The notes under the pieces are model-generated. The model was not told the origin of the DNA. It saw only the letters and a list, made by a program, of their open reading frames with translations, and searched no databases. A stretch of DNA of 64,000 nucleotides from an uncultured Arthrobacter sp. (lineage in GTDB: Bacteria; Actinomycetota; Actinomycetes; Actinomycetales; Micrococcaceae): positions 1 to 64,000 of the forward strand of contig NZ_CADCTE010000186.1 in the NCBI RefSeq assembly GCF_902805515.1, in the 5' to 3' direction. A program made the position numbers and the translations under genes. This document shows positions 46,588 to 54,608 of this stretch, in pieces (position 1 is the stretch's first letter; the number at the start of each line of letters is the position of its first letter).

Positions 46588-47172
46588 ATGTCGTCCGATG
46601 TGATGCATCTCCCCCAGCCTGACTCTTCCAACGCTGGTGACCCGGAGGCTCCGAGCTCCGGGGTGTACCAGCGGCTTCTCGGGGCGCTTGAGCGCGCAGG
46701 CGGCCTGGACAGGTACGTCAACGCCGCGGCCCCTGCAGCCCAGCGCCTCGTCGTCCGCGAGCGCGCACGGCGGCTCTTCCACGGCGACACCACGGGCATA
46801 CCCCTGCACGTCATCGTCAAGGATCTTCCGTTCGGTGCCTGGTTCATGGCACAGTTCCTCGACCTGTTTCCCGATCCCGGCTCACGGCAGGCCGCCACCC
46901 GGCTCGTGGCGCTCGGACTCGCCTCCGCCGGGGCGGCGGGGATCACCGGCTGGGCCGAGTGGGCGATGGCCGACCGGCCCACACGCCGCTTGGGAATCGT
47001 GCACGCGGCAGCCAACGGCATGGCCGTTCTCGTCTTTTTTGGCTCCTGGTGCGCGCGAATACGGGGCCGGCATGGCCTCGGCGTGGGTCTGGGCCGGCTT
47101 GGCGGAGCGCTCCTGGTGATCGGCGGCTTCCTCGGCGGCCATATGGGCCGGGGCCGGTCAGCCCGCCCGTAG
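46588..47172 (+). CDS. DUF2231-type membrane protein
   Basis: This 194-residue protein has a soluble N-terminus of about 60 residues. Then GIPLHVIVKDLPFGAWFMAQ, a DUF2231-like start, begins three or four membrane helices up to GGFLGGHMGRG. DUF2231 proteins are unassigned; some occur with heme or redox proteins, and His residues in the helices would permit that here. It is divergent from and likely controlled by the TetR gene. Confidence 0.75.
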   Translation: MSSDVMHLPQPDSSNAGDPEAPSSGVYQRLLGALERAGGLDRYVNAAAPAAQRLVVRERARRLFHGDTTGIPLHVIVKDLPFGAWFMAQFLDLFPDPGSRQAATRLVALGLASAGAAGITGWAEWAMADRPTRRLGIVHAAANGMAVLVFFGSWCARIRGRHGLGVGLGRLGGALLVIGGFLGGHMGRGRSARP

Positions 47173-47242
47173 CGTCCTGGATCGGACGGACGGCCTCAAT
47201 TCACGGGCCACGCACCTCCCACGGTCGGACGTGTGCTGCCCA

Positions 47243-47248
47243 TAGGAT
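47243..47248 (+). promoter_or_regulatory. Leaderless -10 TAGGAT for the 47255 acetyltransferase
   Basis: TAGGAT ends six bases before the ATG at 47255. Confidence 0.5.
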
Positions 47249-47254
47249 CCGTCC

Positions 47255-47794
47255 ATGCACATCACCCTAAGGGCCATGGGCTCGGACGACGCCGATGCCG
47301 CAGTGGAGTTCCTCACCTCCAACACCTTCCCCTTTCACCTCCTGACCTCCCCCACGCCCGGCGGCCTCCGCTCCGGAGTGCAGGCAGGACGCTTCTGGAA
47401 CGAGGAAACCCAGGGTTATTGGATTGACGATGCAGGACGCTGCATCGGCATGGCCGTCCTTCAGGACCTGCGCGATGACACGCCGATGTTTGACCTGCGC
47501 CTGGGCGACTCCCACCGGGGACGCGGTGCCGGGACCGCGGCCCTGCGGGCGCTGTGCGCACTCGTTTTCACCACTATGCCCGACGTCGTCCGCTTCGAGG
47601 GCCAGACGCGCGAGGACAACATCGCCATGCGCAGGACCTTCCTCCGGGCCGGATTCCTGAAGGAGGCGCACTACCGTCTGGGATGGCCGACCGCCGATGG
47701 AGGGAGGCTGGCCTCGGTGGCGTATTCGATCCTCCGGCAGGACTGGGAGTTCAACACCGTGACGCCGCTCAACTGGGATGACCTGCCGGACTAA
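47255..47794 (+). CDS. GNAT N-acetyltransferase
   Basis: This 179-residue GNAT protein has the acetyl-CoA loop HRGRGAGTAALRAL in the middle and EDNIAMRRTFLRAGFLKEAHYR at the end. The substrate is not predictable. It converges on the kinase-like gene, with 21 bases between the stops. Confidence 0.87.
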   Translation: MHITLRAMGSDDADAAVEFLTSNTFPFHLLTSPTPGGLRSGVQAGRFWNEETQGYWIDDAGRCIGMAVLQDLRDDTPMFDLRLGDSHRGRGAGTAALRALCALVFTTMPDVVRFEGQTREDNIAMRRTFLRAGFLKEAHYRLGWPTADGGRLASVAYSILRQDWEFNTVTPLNWDDLPD

Positions 47795-47815
47795 AACGAA
47801 CGCTGCCGCCCGCCT

Positions 47816-48763
47816 TCAGCTGCGTGCGGCGAGCCTCTCGCGGAGCCAGCCGAGAACGGCATCGCCCTGCTGCCGTTGGAAGGACCGCAGCGTGGGCAGT
47901 CCGTCCGGCGGCGGCTGACGGGCGGCGTCGGTGAAGTAGCCGCCGAACCCGGAGAGAACGCCGTCGATGCTCTCCGGAGCCACACCGTCGAAGATTGGAT
48001 GGCTCCGGATGATGGGCTCCACCTCGAACAAGGGATCGAAGACCCGAGTGTTGATCAGGACACTCAGCGCGTCGAACCACCCGGCACCCACGCACGCCCA
48101 CGGCCAGTCCACAAGCACCGCGGCGTTGGCGCGGGTGATCAGGATGTTGTCGGCCCGAAGATCGGTATGTACAAGGCACTCGCCCCGGAGGTCCTCCACT
48201 CCGCGTGCGGCCAGCCGTTGCAGGACATCAAGGTTGTCCAAGACCCAGCTTGGGGCGTCCTGCGGCGGATCGGCCCGGACGCGCTCCCAGCCGGCGAACT
48301 CCGGGCCGACGTCCGAAGCCAGGTCGGGAAGCTGGCTCAGCCCGGGGAGGACCGGTGTCCGCGCGACTGTCAGCAGGGCGTCGAGGACCAGCCCCACCTC
48401 GTCGGGCTGCCAGGGGAGGTAGGGGTGGCGTCCATTAACGTCGGTGAGCACCAATGCGATCCATTCGCCGTCGTCGAAGGTGCCGATCAGCGACGCCGTG
48501 GGCAGGCTCTTTGGCAGGACGGCGGCGACCGCCGCTTCCCTCCGGTGGATCCCCGGTGAGGCTGCGTTCAGGGCCGGACCCACCGCCTTGACGAACGCCC
48601 GCAGGCCGGTGGGGGTCACCACCCGGTCGGCGCTGCCCGGCGAAAATCCTCCCTGCTGGCCGGCGAACTCGGCCACAGGCTCCCCAAGGACTTCTTCGAC
48701 GCCGGCCCGGACGTGGGCGGGCAGGTCGCTCCAGCCGATCCGCGGGCTCCACTGTGGCTGCAT
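47816..48763 (-). CDS. Aminoglycoside-phosphotransferase-like kinase
   Basis: This 315-residue APH-family protein has the catalytic loop HTDLRADN (HxDxxxxN) and the metal-binding VDWPWA in place of the classical IDF/DFG segment. The N-lobe is reduced. Such proteins usually phosphorylate small hydroxyl compounds, and resistance to an aminoglycoside cannot be inferred. The ATG at 48763 is chosen because CATAAT ends seven bases upstream; two in-frame ATG codons lie earlier. Confidence 0.85.
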   Translation of the reverse strand: MQPQWSPRIGWSDLPAHVRAGVEEVLGEPVAEFAGQQGGFSPGSADRVVTPTGLRAFVKAVGPALNAASPGIHRREAAVAAVLPKSLPTASLIGTFDDGEWIALVLTDVNGRHPYLPWQPDEVGLVLDALLTVARTPVLPGLSQLPDLASDVGPEFAGWERVRADPPQDAPSWVLDNLDVLQRLAARGVEDLRGECLVHTDLRADNILITRANAAVLVDWPWACVGAGWFDALSVLINTRVFDPLFEVEPIIRSHPIFDGVAPESIDGVLSGFGGYFTDAARQPPPDGLPTLRSFQRQQGDAVLGWLRERLAARS

Positions 48764-48770
48764 GCGCCTC

Positions 48771-48776
48771 ATTATG
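48771..48776 (-). promoter_or_regulatory. Leaderless -10 CATAAT for the kinase-like gene
   Basis: CATAAT on the minus strand differs from TATAAT at one base and ends seven bases before the ATG. Confidence 0.45.
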
Positions 48777-48843
48777 CCCGCCGGCTCTTGGCGGGTCGGC
48801 ACTGTCGCCGCGTGGCGTCGCCGCTAGACCACCGAAAGGGGGC

Positions 48844-48849
48844 TAGGTT
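48844..48849 (+). promoter_or_regulatory. Leaderless -10 TAGGTT for the 48856 gene
   Basis: TAGGTT ends six bases before the ATG at 48856 and so favours it over the GTG at 48850. Confidence 0.45.
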
Positions 48850-48855
48850 GTGCCA

Positions 48856-49491
48856 ATGGGGTTGGAAGCGGAGGCGTTCTACATTGACGGACAGCGGACC
48901 GGTGCGTTGTTGCGTGAGACCGGAGGCGGCTCGCTCCGGACCACGGTCGCGTTTCTGCTTCCGGACGGACATCTTGTCCACCTGAACCAGGAGACCCGGT
49001 ATGAAGGAAACGTCCTCGGCTGGACGTCATACCGCTATGTGGACTCCGGCTCCGACGTCGACATCACCGGATTCCCCGCGGACCACGCGGGAAGTGCAGG
49101 CCCCCGTCCGGTTCCCAGCTACGCGGCGCACCTGCTCCTGGTGCAGGCACTGCGGGCCGGGAAGGATCGGATGGCGTTCAGCCAGTTCATTGAGGACGGG
49201 GACGGGAGGGCCCTCGGCGCGGTCTTTGCCGTGCGGGGGCGGGAAACAGTCGACACTCCGTGGGGCCGCCGCGAGGCACTTAAGGTCCTGCTGGAGGTGG
49301 AGGGCGAGCCGCGGAACACGTTCTGGTGGGACGGGGAAACGGTCGTCAGGACCGACTGGCAGGGAGGCGTTTCCTATGCGGCCCACGATCTGCCCCTGCT
49401 CCTCAGCGGGCTCGATCCGAGGGTCCGGTCGGCCCTGGACCCCGTACTGCCTCCACCGGCACGACCGGACCGCCGGACTGGCCGCCGCTGA
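48856..49491 (+). CDS. Unknown 211-residue protein
   Basis: I do not recognise this protein. It appears to be a beta-rich soluble fold, with repeated strand-turn segments such as FYIDGQRTGALLRE, VRGRETVDTPWGRREALKV and RNTFWWDGETVVRTDWQGG. That pattern resembles lipid-binding-like barrels of the DUF3108 type, but the match is loose. There is no signal peptide. It is divergent from the kinase-like gene, with 92 bases between starts. Confidence 0.65.
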   Translation: MGLEAEAFYIDGQRTGALLRETGGGSLRTTVAFLLPDGHLVHLNQETRYEGNVLGWTSYRYVDSGSDVDITGFPADHAGSAGPRPVPSYAAHLLLVQALRAGKDRMAFSQFIEDGDGRALGAVFAVRGRETVDTPWGRREALKVLLEVEGEPRNTFWWDGETVVRTDWQGGVSYAAHDLPLLLSGLDPRVRSALDPVLPPPARPDRRTGRR

Positions 49492-49514
49492 CCGGTGCGC
49501 TGGAGTGATGCCGG

Positions 49515-49791
49515 TCAGGGAGCAGGTTGCGGGCAGTCGTGAGCCGGAAGGGCAGCGATAGCCTCGACCTCCACCAGCTGGTCCGGGTATCCAAGCACCG
49601 TGACGCCGAGGAGCGTACCGGGCACGTCCCGGTCCCCCATCCTTGCCCGAACCACGTTCCAGACCTCGGTCAGGTCGTTCCGGTCACCCGATGCCACGAA
49701 GACGGTTGTCTTGACGAGATGGGAGAAATCGGCGCCGCCGGCGGCGAGCGCGTGGAGAAGCCCTGCGGCACGGCCGAACTCCTCCCCCGCC
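49515..49791 (-). pseudogene. 3' remnant of a RidA-family gene
   Basis: In one frame the minus strand reads EEFGRAAGLLHALAAGGADF, then HLVKTTVFV, RARMGDRDVPGTLLGVT and QLVEVEAIAALP, which are the conserved second half of RidA (YjgF/UK114) enamine deaminases. The first 40-45 residues are missing: upstream of about 49791 the frame runs into the end of the ZIP transporter gene, where it loses all RidA similarity. A short protein from the internal GTG at 49697 would lack half the fold, so I call it a truncated gene. Confidence 0.75.
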
Positions 49792-50583
49792 TCACATGAG
49801 GGAGAGCACGAAGGACAGCAGGAAGCCGGCGGCGGTGCTCAGCGCCACGGCGGGCCCGCCGTTCTCATAGGCCTCGGGCATCAGGGTGTCGGCCAGGGAG
49901 GCGATCACCGCGCCGGCGGCGAAGGCAAGCGGAATGGAGATGGTCTCGGGGTCGCTGCCCGACAGCGGTCCGGCCCCAATGAGGACGGCGATCACCAGCA
50001 GTGCGGCACACCCCACCCACAGGCCGACGGTCGCGGCCGAGGACTTCCCCTGGTCGCGCATCGAGGACGCGCCAACGAGTGCCTCCGGGAAGTTCGAAAC
50101 GAAGATGGCGGCAAGGAGGGCCAGCCCGCCGGTCCCCTCCCCCAGGGCGACACCCAGGGCGACGTTCTCGGGAACGCCGTCGAGGGTCACCGCCGCCAGC
50201 AGTGCCAGGCCCGCTGCCCCCTTAGTCGAGGCCTTCGAGGACGGTCGGTCCCGGGCGGCGGAGTCGGTGTCGAGCTTGGCGCTGCCCTGGTATTCGTCCG
50301 CCGGGGTATCCTGCGATCCGGCCTGGGCCCAGCGGTCCAGCAGGGCACTCAGGACAGTGAAGACGATGGCCCCCGCGGCGAGCCCGATCGCGGCCCGCCA
50401 GATCCCGCCGTGCTCAAACGCGTCCTCGAACAGCTCGAAGGCCAGTGCCGTGATCAGCGAACCGGCGGCGAAGGACAGGAGGATGGCCAGCAGCCGCTTG
50501 GGGAGGTTGAAACGCACTCCGATCAGCGCCCCGATGACCAGGGCGCTCGATGCCACGACACCGAACAGGAGCGACATTGCCAC
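49792..50583 (-). CDS. ZIP family metal transporter
   Basis: This 263-residue protein has about eight membrane helices and moves divalent metal (zinc or a similar ion) into the cytoplasm. Helices IV and V carry the family motif regions LAAVTLDGVPENVALGVALGEG and AIFVSNFPEALVGASS, with the metal-site pattern HNxPEG replaced by DGVPEN and SNFPEA. A Ser/Asp-rich loop lies between helices. The GTG 50583 is chosen because TATACT ends six bases before it; the ATG at 50577 is two codons later. Confidence 0.88.
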   Translation of the reverse strand: MAMSLLFGVVASSALVIGALIGVRFNLPKRLLAILLSFAAGSLITALAFELFEDAFEHGGIWRAAIGLAAGAIVFTVLSALLDRWAQAGSQDTPADEYQGSAKLDTDSAARDRPSSKASTKGAAGLALLAAVTLDGVPENVALGVALGEGTGGLALLAAIFVSNFPEALVGASSMRDQGKSSAATVGLWVGCAALLVIAVLIGAGPLSGSDPETISIPLAFAAGAVIASLADTLMPEAYENGGPAVALSTAAGFLLSFVLSLM

Positions 50584-50589
50584 ACCGAA

Positions 50590-50595
50590 AGTATA
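50590..50595 (-). promoter_or_regulatory. Leaderless -10 TATACT for the ZIP gene
   Basis: TATACT on the minus strand ends six bases before the GTG at 50583. Confidence 0.5.
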
Positions 50596-50744
50596 GAAGC
50601 CGCCCGCAAAAGCGGTAGGACGCACACCTCTTGACTTCCGAGGAGGATCAGGGTTGACGGACGGCCGCGGCCTGTTCGGCACGCGTGGGCGGCGCTTCCG
50701 CAGGGTCACCGAAGAAAGGGTGAAGGGGCACTCCCTGCTGGGTG

Positions 50745-50750
50745 TAGTGT
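50745..50750 (+). promoter_or_regulatory. Candidate -10 TAGTGT upstream of the carboxyethylornithine-synthase-like gene
   Basis: TAGTGT would start transcription near 50757, just before two hairpins and a leader ORF. No convincing -35. Confidence 0.35.
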
Positions 50751-50758
50751 CAACGCAC

Positions 50759-50852
50759 GGAACCCCCCGGTTCCTCCTAGGGAGCAACGATGATCCAGAC
50801 CTGCCCACATTCGGTTCCACCGACGCCCTGCACATCGTTCCCACCGGGAACG
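50759..50852 (+). promoter_or_regulatory. Candidate leader with competing hairpins
   Basis: GGAACC (50759-50764) can pair with GGTTCC at 50769-50774 or at 50813-50818. CGTTCCC (50836-50842) and GGGAACG (50846-50852) form a second perfect stem, and its GGGAAC arm could also pair with GTTCC further upstream. Mutually exclusive pairing is a hallmark of attenuators, but the repeats are short. Confidence 0.35.
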
Positions 50853-50897
50853 CGGGATCCGGTGTCAGCGGCCCCCGCCGGACCAGGGAGGGCGTAA
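50790..50897 (+). CDS. Candidate leader peptide, 35 residues, Pro-rich
   Basis: An ATG with GGGAGCAACG upstream opens a 35-codon frame, MIQTCPHSVPPTPCTSF onward, with nine Pro and two Cys. It stops three bases before the ATG of the next gene, and its last codons cover that gene's ribosome site (GGGAGG). It could be a translational coupler or leader peptide. High GC favours Pro codons by chance, so confidence is limited. Confidence 0.4.
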   Translation: MIQTCPHSVPPTPCTSFPPGTRDPVSAAPAGPGRA

Positions 50898-50900
50898 ACC

Positions 50901-52055
50901 ATGACGGAACTGCGCCTTGGTGTCCTCGCCCTCTCCAGCAAGCCGGACGAACGCCGGCTTCCCCTCCACCCTCACCACTTCGAACGCATCGACGCCGCAG
51001 TCCGCGGGCGGATGCGCGTTGAGCAAGGCTACGGTGCCCAGTTCGGGCTCTCCGATGCGCAGTTGGAGCCGCTCGTCGGGCCCCTGCTGAGACGCGAGGA
51101 GATCATCGCCTCCTCCGACGTCGTGCTGCTTCCCAAGCCGCAGGCGTCCGACCTCGCCTCCCTGGCCGACGGCCAGGTGCTCTGGGGATGGCCCCACTGC
51201 GTCCAGGATCGCGAGATCACCCAGCTGGCCATCGACAAGCGGCTCACACTGATTGCCTTTGAGGCGATGAACCACTGGACGGAGGACGGCGGGTTCTCCC
51301 TCCATGTCTTCCACAAGAACAACGAACTGGCAGGGTACTGCTCGGTCCTGCACGCACTGCAGCTCTCCGGCCTCACCGGGGACTACGGCCGCCGGCTCAC
51401 CGCAGCCGTCATCGGCTTCGGAGCCACCGCCCGTGGCGCCGTCACTGCCCTGAACGCCCACGGCGTCAGCGATGTGCAGATTCTGACGAGCCGGGGAGTG
51501 GCGGCCGTTGGCTCACCCATCCACTCGGCCCGCATCGCCCAGCTGGAAGCCAGCCCCGAGGCGCCGGAGCGGAACGAGGTCCTGACGGAGGAAGGCCGGG
51601 TGCCGCTCGCCCCCTATCTGGCCCGCTACGACCTCGTCGTAAACTGCACCCTGCAGAACCCGAATGCCCCGCAGATGTATGTCGAGGAAGCCGACCTGCC
51701 GCTGTTCTCCAGCGGCAGCCTCATCATTGATGTCTCCTGTGACCGGAACATGGGCTTCGGCTGGGCCCGCCCCACCTCCTTCGCCGCGCCGATGTTCGAG
51801 GTCGGGGACCACGTCCGCTACTACGCCGTCGACCACAGCCCGTCCTACCTGTGGGACTCGGCCACCTGGGAGATCAGCGCGGCGCTGTTGCCGTTCCTTG
51901 GCGCGGTGATGGAGGGGCCGTCGGCGTGGGATGCCGATGAGACGCTGAGGCGAGCCATCGAAATCCGGGACGGCGCCGTAATCAACCCGGCCATCCTCGA
52001 CTTCCAGGGCCGCGGCGCTCAATACCCGCACCAGGTCCTTGCGGGACGTGGCTGA
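50901..52055 (+). CDS. N5-(carboxyethyl)ornithine synthase / alanine dehydrogenase-like protein
   Basis: This 384-residue protein has an AlaDH/PNT-like N-terminal domain (LPLHPHHFERIDAAVRGRMRVE, VLLPKPQASDLASL) and a Rossmann domain with VIGFGATARGAV. The C-terminal YYAVDHSPSYLWDSATWEIS fits the carboxyethylornithine synthase branch of the alanine dehydrogenase family. That enzyme reductively joins pyruvate and ornithine; the activity here is a family inference. The ATG follows GGGAGGGCGT. A MarR-like gene overlaps its end. Confidence 0.78.
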   Translation: MTELRLGVLALSSKPDERRLPLHPHHFERIDAAVRGRMRVEQGYGAQFGLSDAQLEPLVGPLLRREEIIASSDVVLLPKPQASDLASLADGQVLWGWPHCVQDREITQLAIDKRLTLIAFEAMNHWTEDGGFSLHVFHKNNELAGYCSVLHALQLSGLTGDYGRRLTAAVIGFGATARGAVTALNAHGVSDVQILTSRGVAAVGSPIHSARIAQLEASPEAPERNEVLTEEGRVPLAPYLARYDLVVNCTLQNPNAPQMYVEEADLPLFSSGSLIIDVSCDRNMGFGWARPTSFAAPMFEVGDHVRYYAVDHSPSYLWDSATWEISAALLPFLGAVMEGPSAWDADETLRRAIEIRDGAVINPAILDFQGRGAQYPHQVLAGRG

Positions 52056-52491
52056 CCCGGCGCCGGAACCCGCGCTGGGTCAGCAGGACCGGCCCGTCGG
52101 CTGGTGGCTCAAGGAGGCCGACCGGCGGCTCGACGGCGCCTTTAACCAGGCCCTTGAGGGCCAGGGAAGCGACCGCCGGACATGGCAGGTGCTCGCCTCC
52201 CTGGCCAGGCGGCCCGAAAGCCCTGCCCGCCTGGTTGAGCTGCTGCGCCCCTTCGATCCGCCGGCCGTCGTCGCGGGCGTCGTCGCCGACCTGACGGAGC
52301 GAGGGCTGGTGGAGGAAGCCGCCGGCCTGCTGCGCCTGACGGAGGCTGGCCGGCACGTCCACGGCGCGCTCAGCGGGCCCGTCGCCGACGTGCGGCGGCA
52401 GGTCCGAGAGTCGCTGCCCGGTGAGGACTACGCCACCCTCCTGCGCCTGCTGGGCCGGCTCACCGAGGGCCTTGCAGGAACGTCCGACTGA
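52048..52491 (+). CDS. MarR-like winged-helix protein
   Basis: This 147-residue protein has a winged-helix pattern: DRRTWQVLASLARRP, LVELLRPFDPPAVVAGVVADL, and TERGLVEEAAGLLRLTEAG, with flanking dimer helices. Its recognition helix is unusual, without the typical Arg pair. The GTG start overlaps the upstream enzyme by eight bases, so the two are co-expressed, and it may be the local regulator. A TTG nine bases earlier is an alternative start. Confidence 0.75.
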   Translation: MADPAPEPALGQQDRPVGWWLKEADRRLDGAFNQALEGQGSDRRTWQVLASLARRPESPARLVELLRPFDPPAVVAGVVADLTERGLVEEAAGLLRLTEAGRHVHGALSGPVADVRRQVRESLPGEDYATLLRLLGRLTEGLAGTSD

Positions 52492-52510
52492 GCCGGCAGC
52501 CGGGGCGCGG

Positions 52511-53254
52511 CTAGCCCTCGAAGTGGGTCTTCGGCGTTGACTTTCCGGTGGAGGCCACGATGGCGGTGGCGACGTCGCGCAGCTTCATGTTCCGGGTGTT
52601 CGAGGCCGACTGGAGGATTCCGAACGCCTCATCCTGGCTGCAGCGGTTCTGGCCCATGACGATCCCCACGGCGAGGTCGATGGTGGTCCGCGATTCCATC
52701 GCGGCCTTAAGGTCGTTCGCGGATTCGGTCAGCCGGGCGATGCGCACGGCCAGCCGCAGGGCCTTCGACGCCTCGTCCGCAAAGGTTTCGGCCGCGGCGA
52801 TCGCATCGTCATCGAACGCGTCGACGCTGCCCGAATAAAGGTTCAGCCCCGCGTTCGCGTCACCCTCAAGCAGGATCGGGACTCCGAGGATCGAGCGGAT
52901 GCCGTGCTCGGCAATGGCATCCCGGTAGTCGGGGAACCGGGTGTCCCGGGTGATGTCCGGAACGTGGACGAGCTTCTCTTCCCGGGCGGCGCGCAGGCAC
53001 GGCCCATCCTCAAAGTTGTACTGGATCTCGTCCATGTTCCGCGCGTGCTCGCTGCTGCTGGCCACGGTGCCCGCCCGCTTGGGCCGCAGCAGGGTCACAC
53101 CGCAAAGCATCTCGCCGTGCCGCCCCTCGAATGTTTCGGCCGCGAGCTTCGCCAGCTCCGTCAGGAATTCCTCGACATCGGTGCTGTCGAGCACCATGTC
53201 CTGGAGAAGGGTACCCACCTGCAGGGTGGGCGGATCGCCCTCGTCCTCAGCCAT
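52511..53254 (-). CDS. GAF and ANTAR domain regulator
   Basis: This 247-residue protein has a GAF sensor (about 25-165, with SILGVPILLEGDANAGLNLYS) and a C-terminal ANTAR RNA-binding helix bundle (about 175-235, with TIDLAVGIVMGQNRCSQDEAF). ANTAR proteins bind paired stem-loops and act as antiterminators, here presumably in response to a small ligand. The ATG at 53254 follows GGAGGCAAGGGC. It is 91 bases from the kynureninase stop. Confidence 0.92.
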   Translation of the reverse strand: MAEDEGDPPTLQVGTLLQDMVLDSTDVEEFLTELAKLAAETFEGRHGEMLCGVTLLRPKRAGTVASSSEHARNMDEIQYNFEDGPCLRAAREEKLVHVPDITRDTRFPDYRDAIAEHGIRSILGVPILLEGDANAGLNLYSGSVDAFDDDAIAAAETFADEASKALRLAVRIARLTESANDLKAAMESRTTIDLAVGIVMGQNRCSQDEAFGILQSASNTRNMKLRDVATAIVASTGKSTPKTHFEG

Positions 53255-53345
53255 GCCCTTGCCTCCACTTGTCCGCACTGATCAGCCGCCCCTGAAGGCC
53301 ACCCGGCACCGGTCCGGGCAATAGCCCCACAATAGACCCTGTCGC

Positions 53346-54596
53346 TCAACGAACGACAGGCCCTGCCCCTTTCGCGCCCATTTTGTCGGCAATGGCGCGG
53401 ACCCCGACCAGTGTCTCCTCGAATGACGTGGTCAGCGGAGACAGGCCCAGGCGGATGCCCGAGGGGTTGCGGTAGTCGGGGATGATCCCCTGCTCCCACA
53501 GGCCTGGCACCATGGTGGCGAATGCCGGATGGTCGATGGTGATGTGGCCGCCGCGCTCACCCGGCACACGCGGCGAGGCCACCACCACTCCAGCCGGGCC
53601 CAGGAGGGTGTCGACGGCCTCGATGGCGAAACCGGTCAGGGCCACCGACTTATCCCGCACCGCCCCGATGCCGGCCTTCTCCAGTACATCGAGCATGTCC
53701 TGCAGTGCGAGCATGCCGAGGATGGGCGGAGTGCCGGAGACAATTTTGCGGATGCCCGGTGCCGGCTCGTAGGACCCGCCCATGGCGAAGGGGTCGGCGC
53801 TGCCAAGCCAGCCCTGGATGGGCTGATCGAAGGAATCCAGGTGCCGTGCGGCGACGTACGCCCAGGCGGGGGCGCCGGGGCCGCCATTGAGGTACTTGTA
53901 GCTGCAGCCGGCAGCGTAGTCGACTCCCCAGGCATCGAGCTCAAGGGGCACCGAGCCCACCGAATGGCTTAGGTCCCACAGCACCAGCGCCCCGGCGTCG
54001 TGCACCACCGACGTGATGCCGGGGACGTCGGCGGCGTGTGCGGACCGGTACGCCACGTGGCTCAGGACCACGAGGGCGGTCGAGGGCCCGACGACGCCGG
54101 CAACGGCCTCCGCGCTCGCGCCCCCGTCGTAAGGAACCTCAAGCCACCGAACGGTGAGGCCGCGCTCACGGGCGATGGACTCCATCAGGAACCGGTCCGT
54201 GGGGAAATTGTCGCGGTCGATCACGATTTCGGTGCGGCCCGGTCGAGCGGAGACCGCGGCACGCGCCAGCTTGTACAGCAGGACGCTGGTGGAGTCGGCG
54301 ACGATGCACTGCCCGGGCGCGGCGCCCAGGACGATGCTCCCGAGCCGGTCACCGATCCGTTCGGGCAGTTCCAGCCAGCCCTCATCCCAGCCGCGGATCA
54401 GGCGGGACCCCCATTGGTGCCTCACGAAATCGGCAAGGCTCTGTTCGGTCGCCGCGAGGGGGCGGCCGAGGGAGTTTCCGTCGAGGTAGGCGGCAATGCC
54501 GTCGGCTTCGTCGGTGATGAACAGGTCACGGTACCCGGCCAGCGGGTCCTTGTCGTCGAGTTCGCGGGCGCGCTGCAGGAGCGGATCGTCAACCAT
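53346..54596 (-). CDS. kynU: Kynureninase
   Basis: This PLP enzyme splits kynurenine into anthranilate and alanine. The 416-residue protein has LDGNSLGR at the start, VLWDLSHSVGS with the PLP Asp, and CSYKYLNGGPG with the Schiff-base Lys. The tail motif IIPDYRNPSGIRLGLSPL is typical. No tryptophan dioxygenase or formamidase gene is beside it. The ATG has TAGACT ending six bases upstream. Confidence 0.94.
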   Translation of the reverse strand: MVDDPLLQRARELDDKDPLAGYRDLFITDEADGIAAYLDGNSLGRPLAATEQSLADFVRHQWGSRLIRGWDEGWLELPERIGDRLGSIVLGAAPGQCIVADSTSVLLYKLARAAVSARPGRTEIVIDRDNFPTDRFLMESIARERGLTVRWLEVPYDGGASAEAVAGVVGPSTALVVLSHVAYRSAHAADVPGITSVVHDAGALVLWDLSHSVGSVPLELDAWGVDYAAGCSYKYLNGGPGAPAWAYVAARHLDSFDQPIQGWLGSADPFAMGGSYEPAPGIRKIVSGTPPILGMLALQDMLDVLEKAGIGAVRDKSVALTGFAIEAVDTLLGPAGVVVASPRVPGERGGHITIDHPAFATMVPGLWEQGIIPDYRNPSGIRLGLSPLTTSFEETLVGVRAIADKMGAKGAGPVVR

Positions 54597-54602
54597 TGGC
54601 CC

Positions 54603-54608
54603 AGTCTA
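54603..54608 (-). promoter_or_regulatory. Leaderless -10 TAGACT for kynU
   Basis: TAGACT on the minus strand ends six bases before the ATG at 54596 and overlaps the stop of the upstream lipid gene. Confidence 0.5.

Noticed and set aside
47816-48763. Aminoglycoside resistance determinant
   Set aside because: Only the general APH fold motifs are present; the family is broad and no resistance cluster is nearby.
50654-51022. Plus-strand open frame upstream of the carboxyethylornithine-synthase-like gene
   Set aside because: It overlaps the real gene by about 120 bases in another frame and has no similarity or ribosome site.
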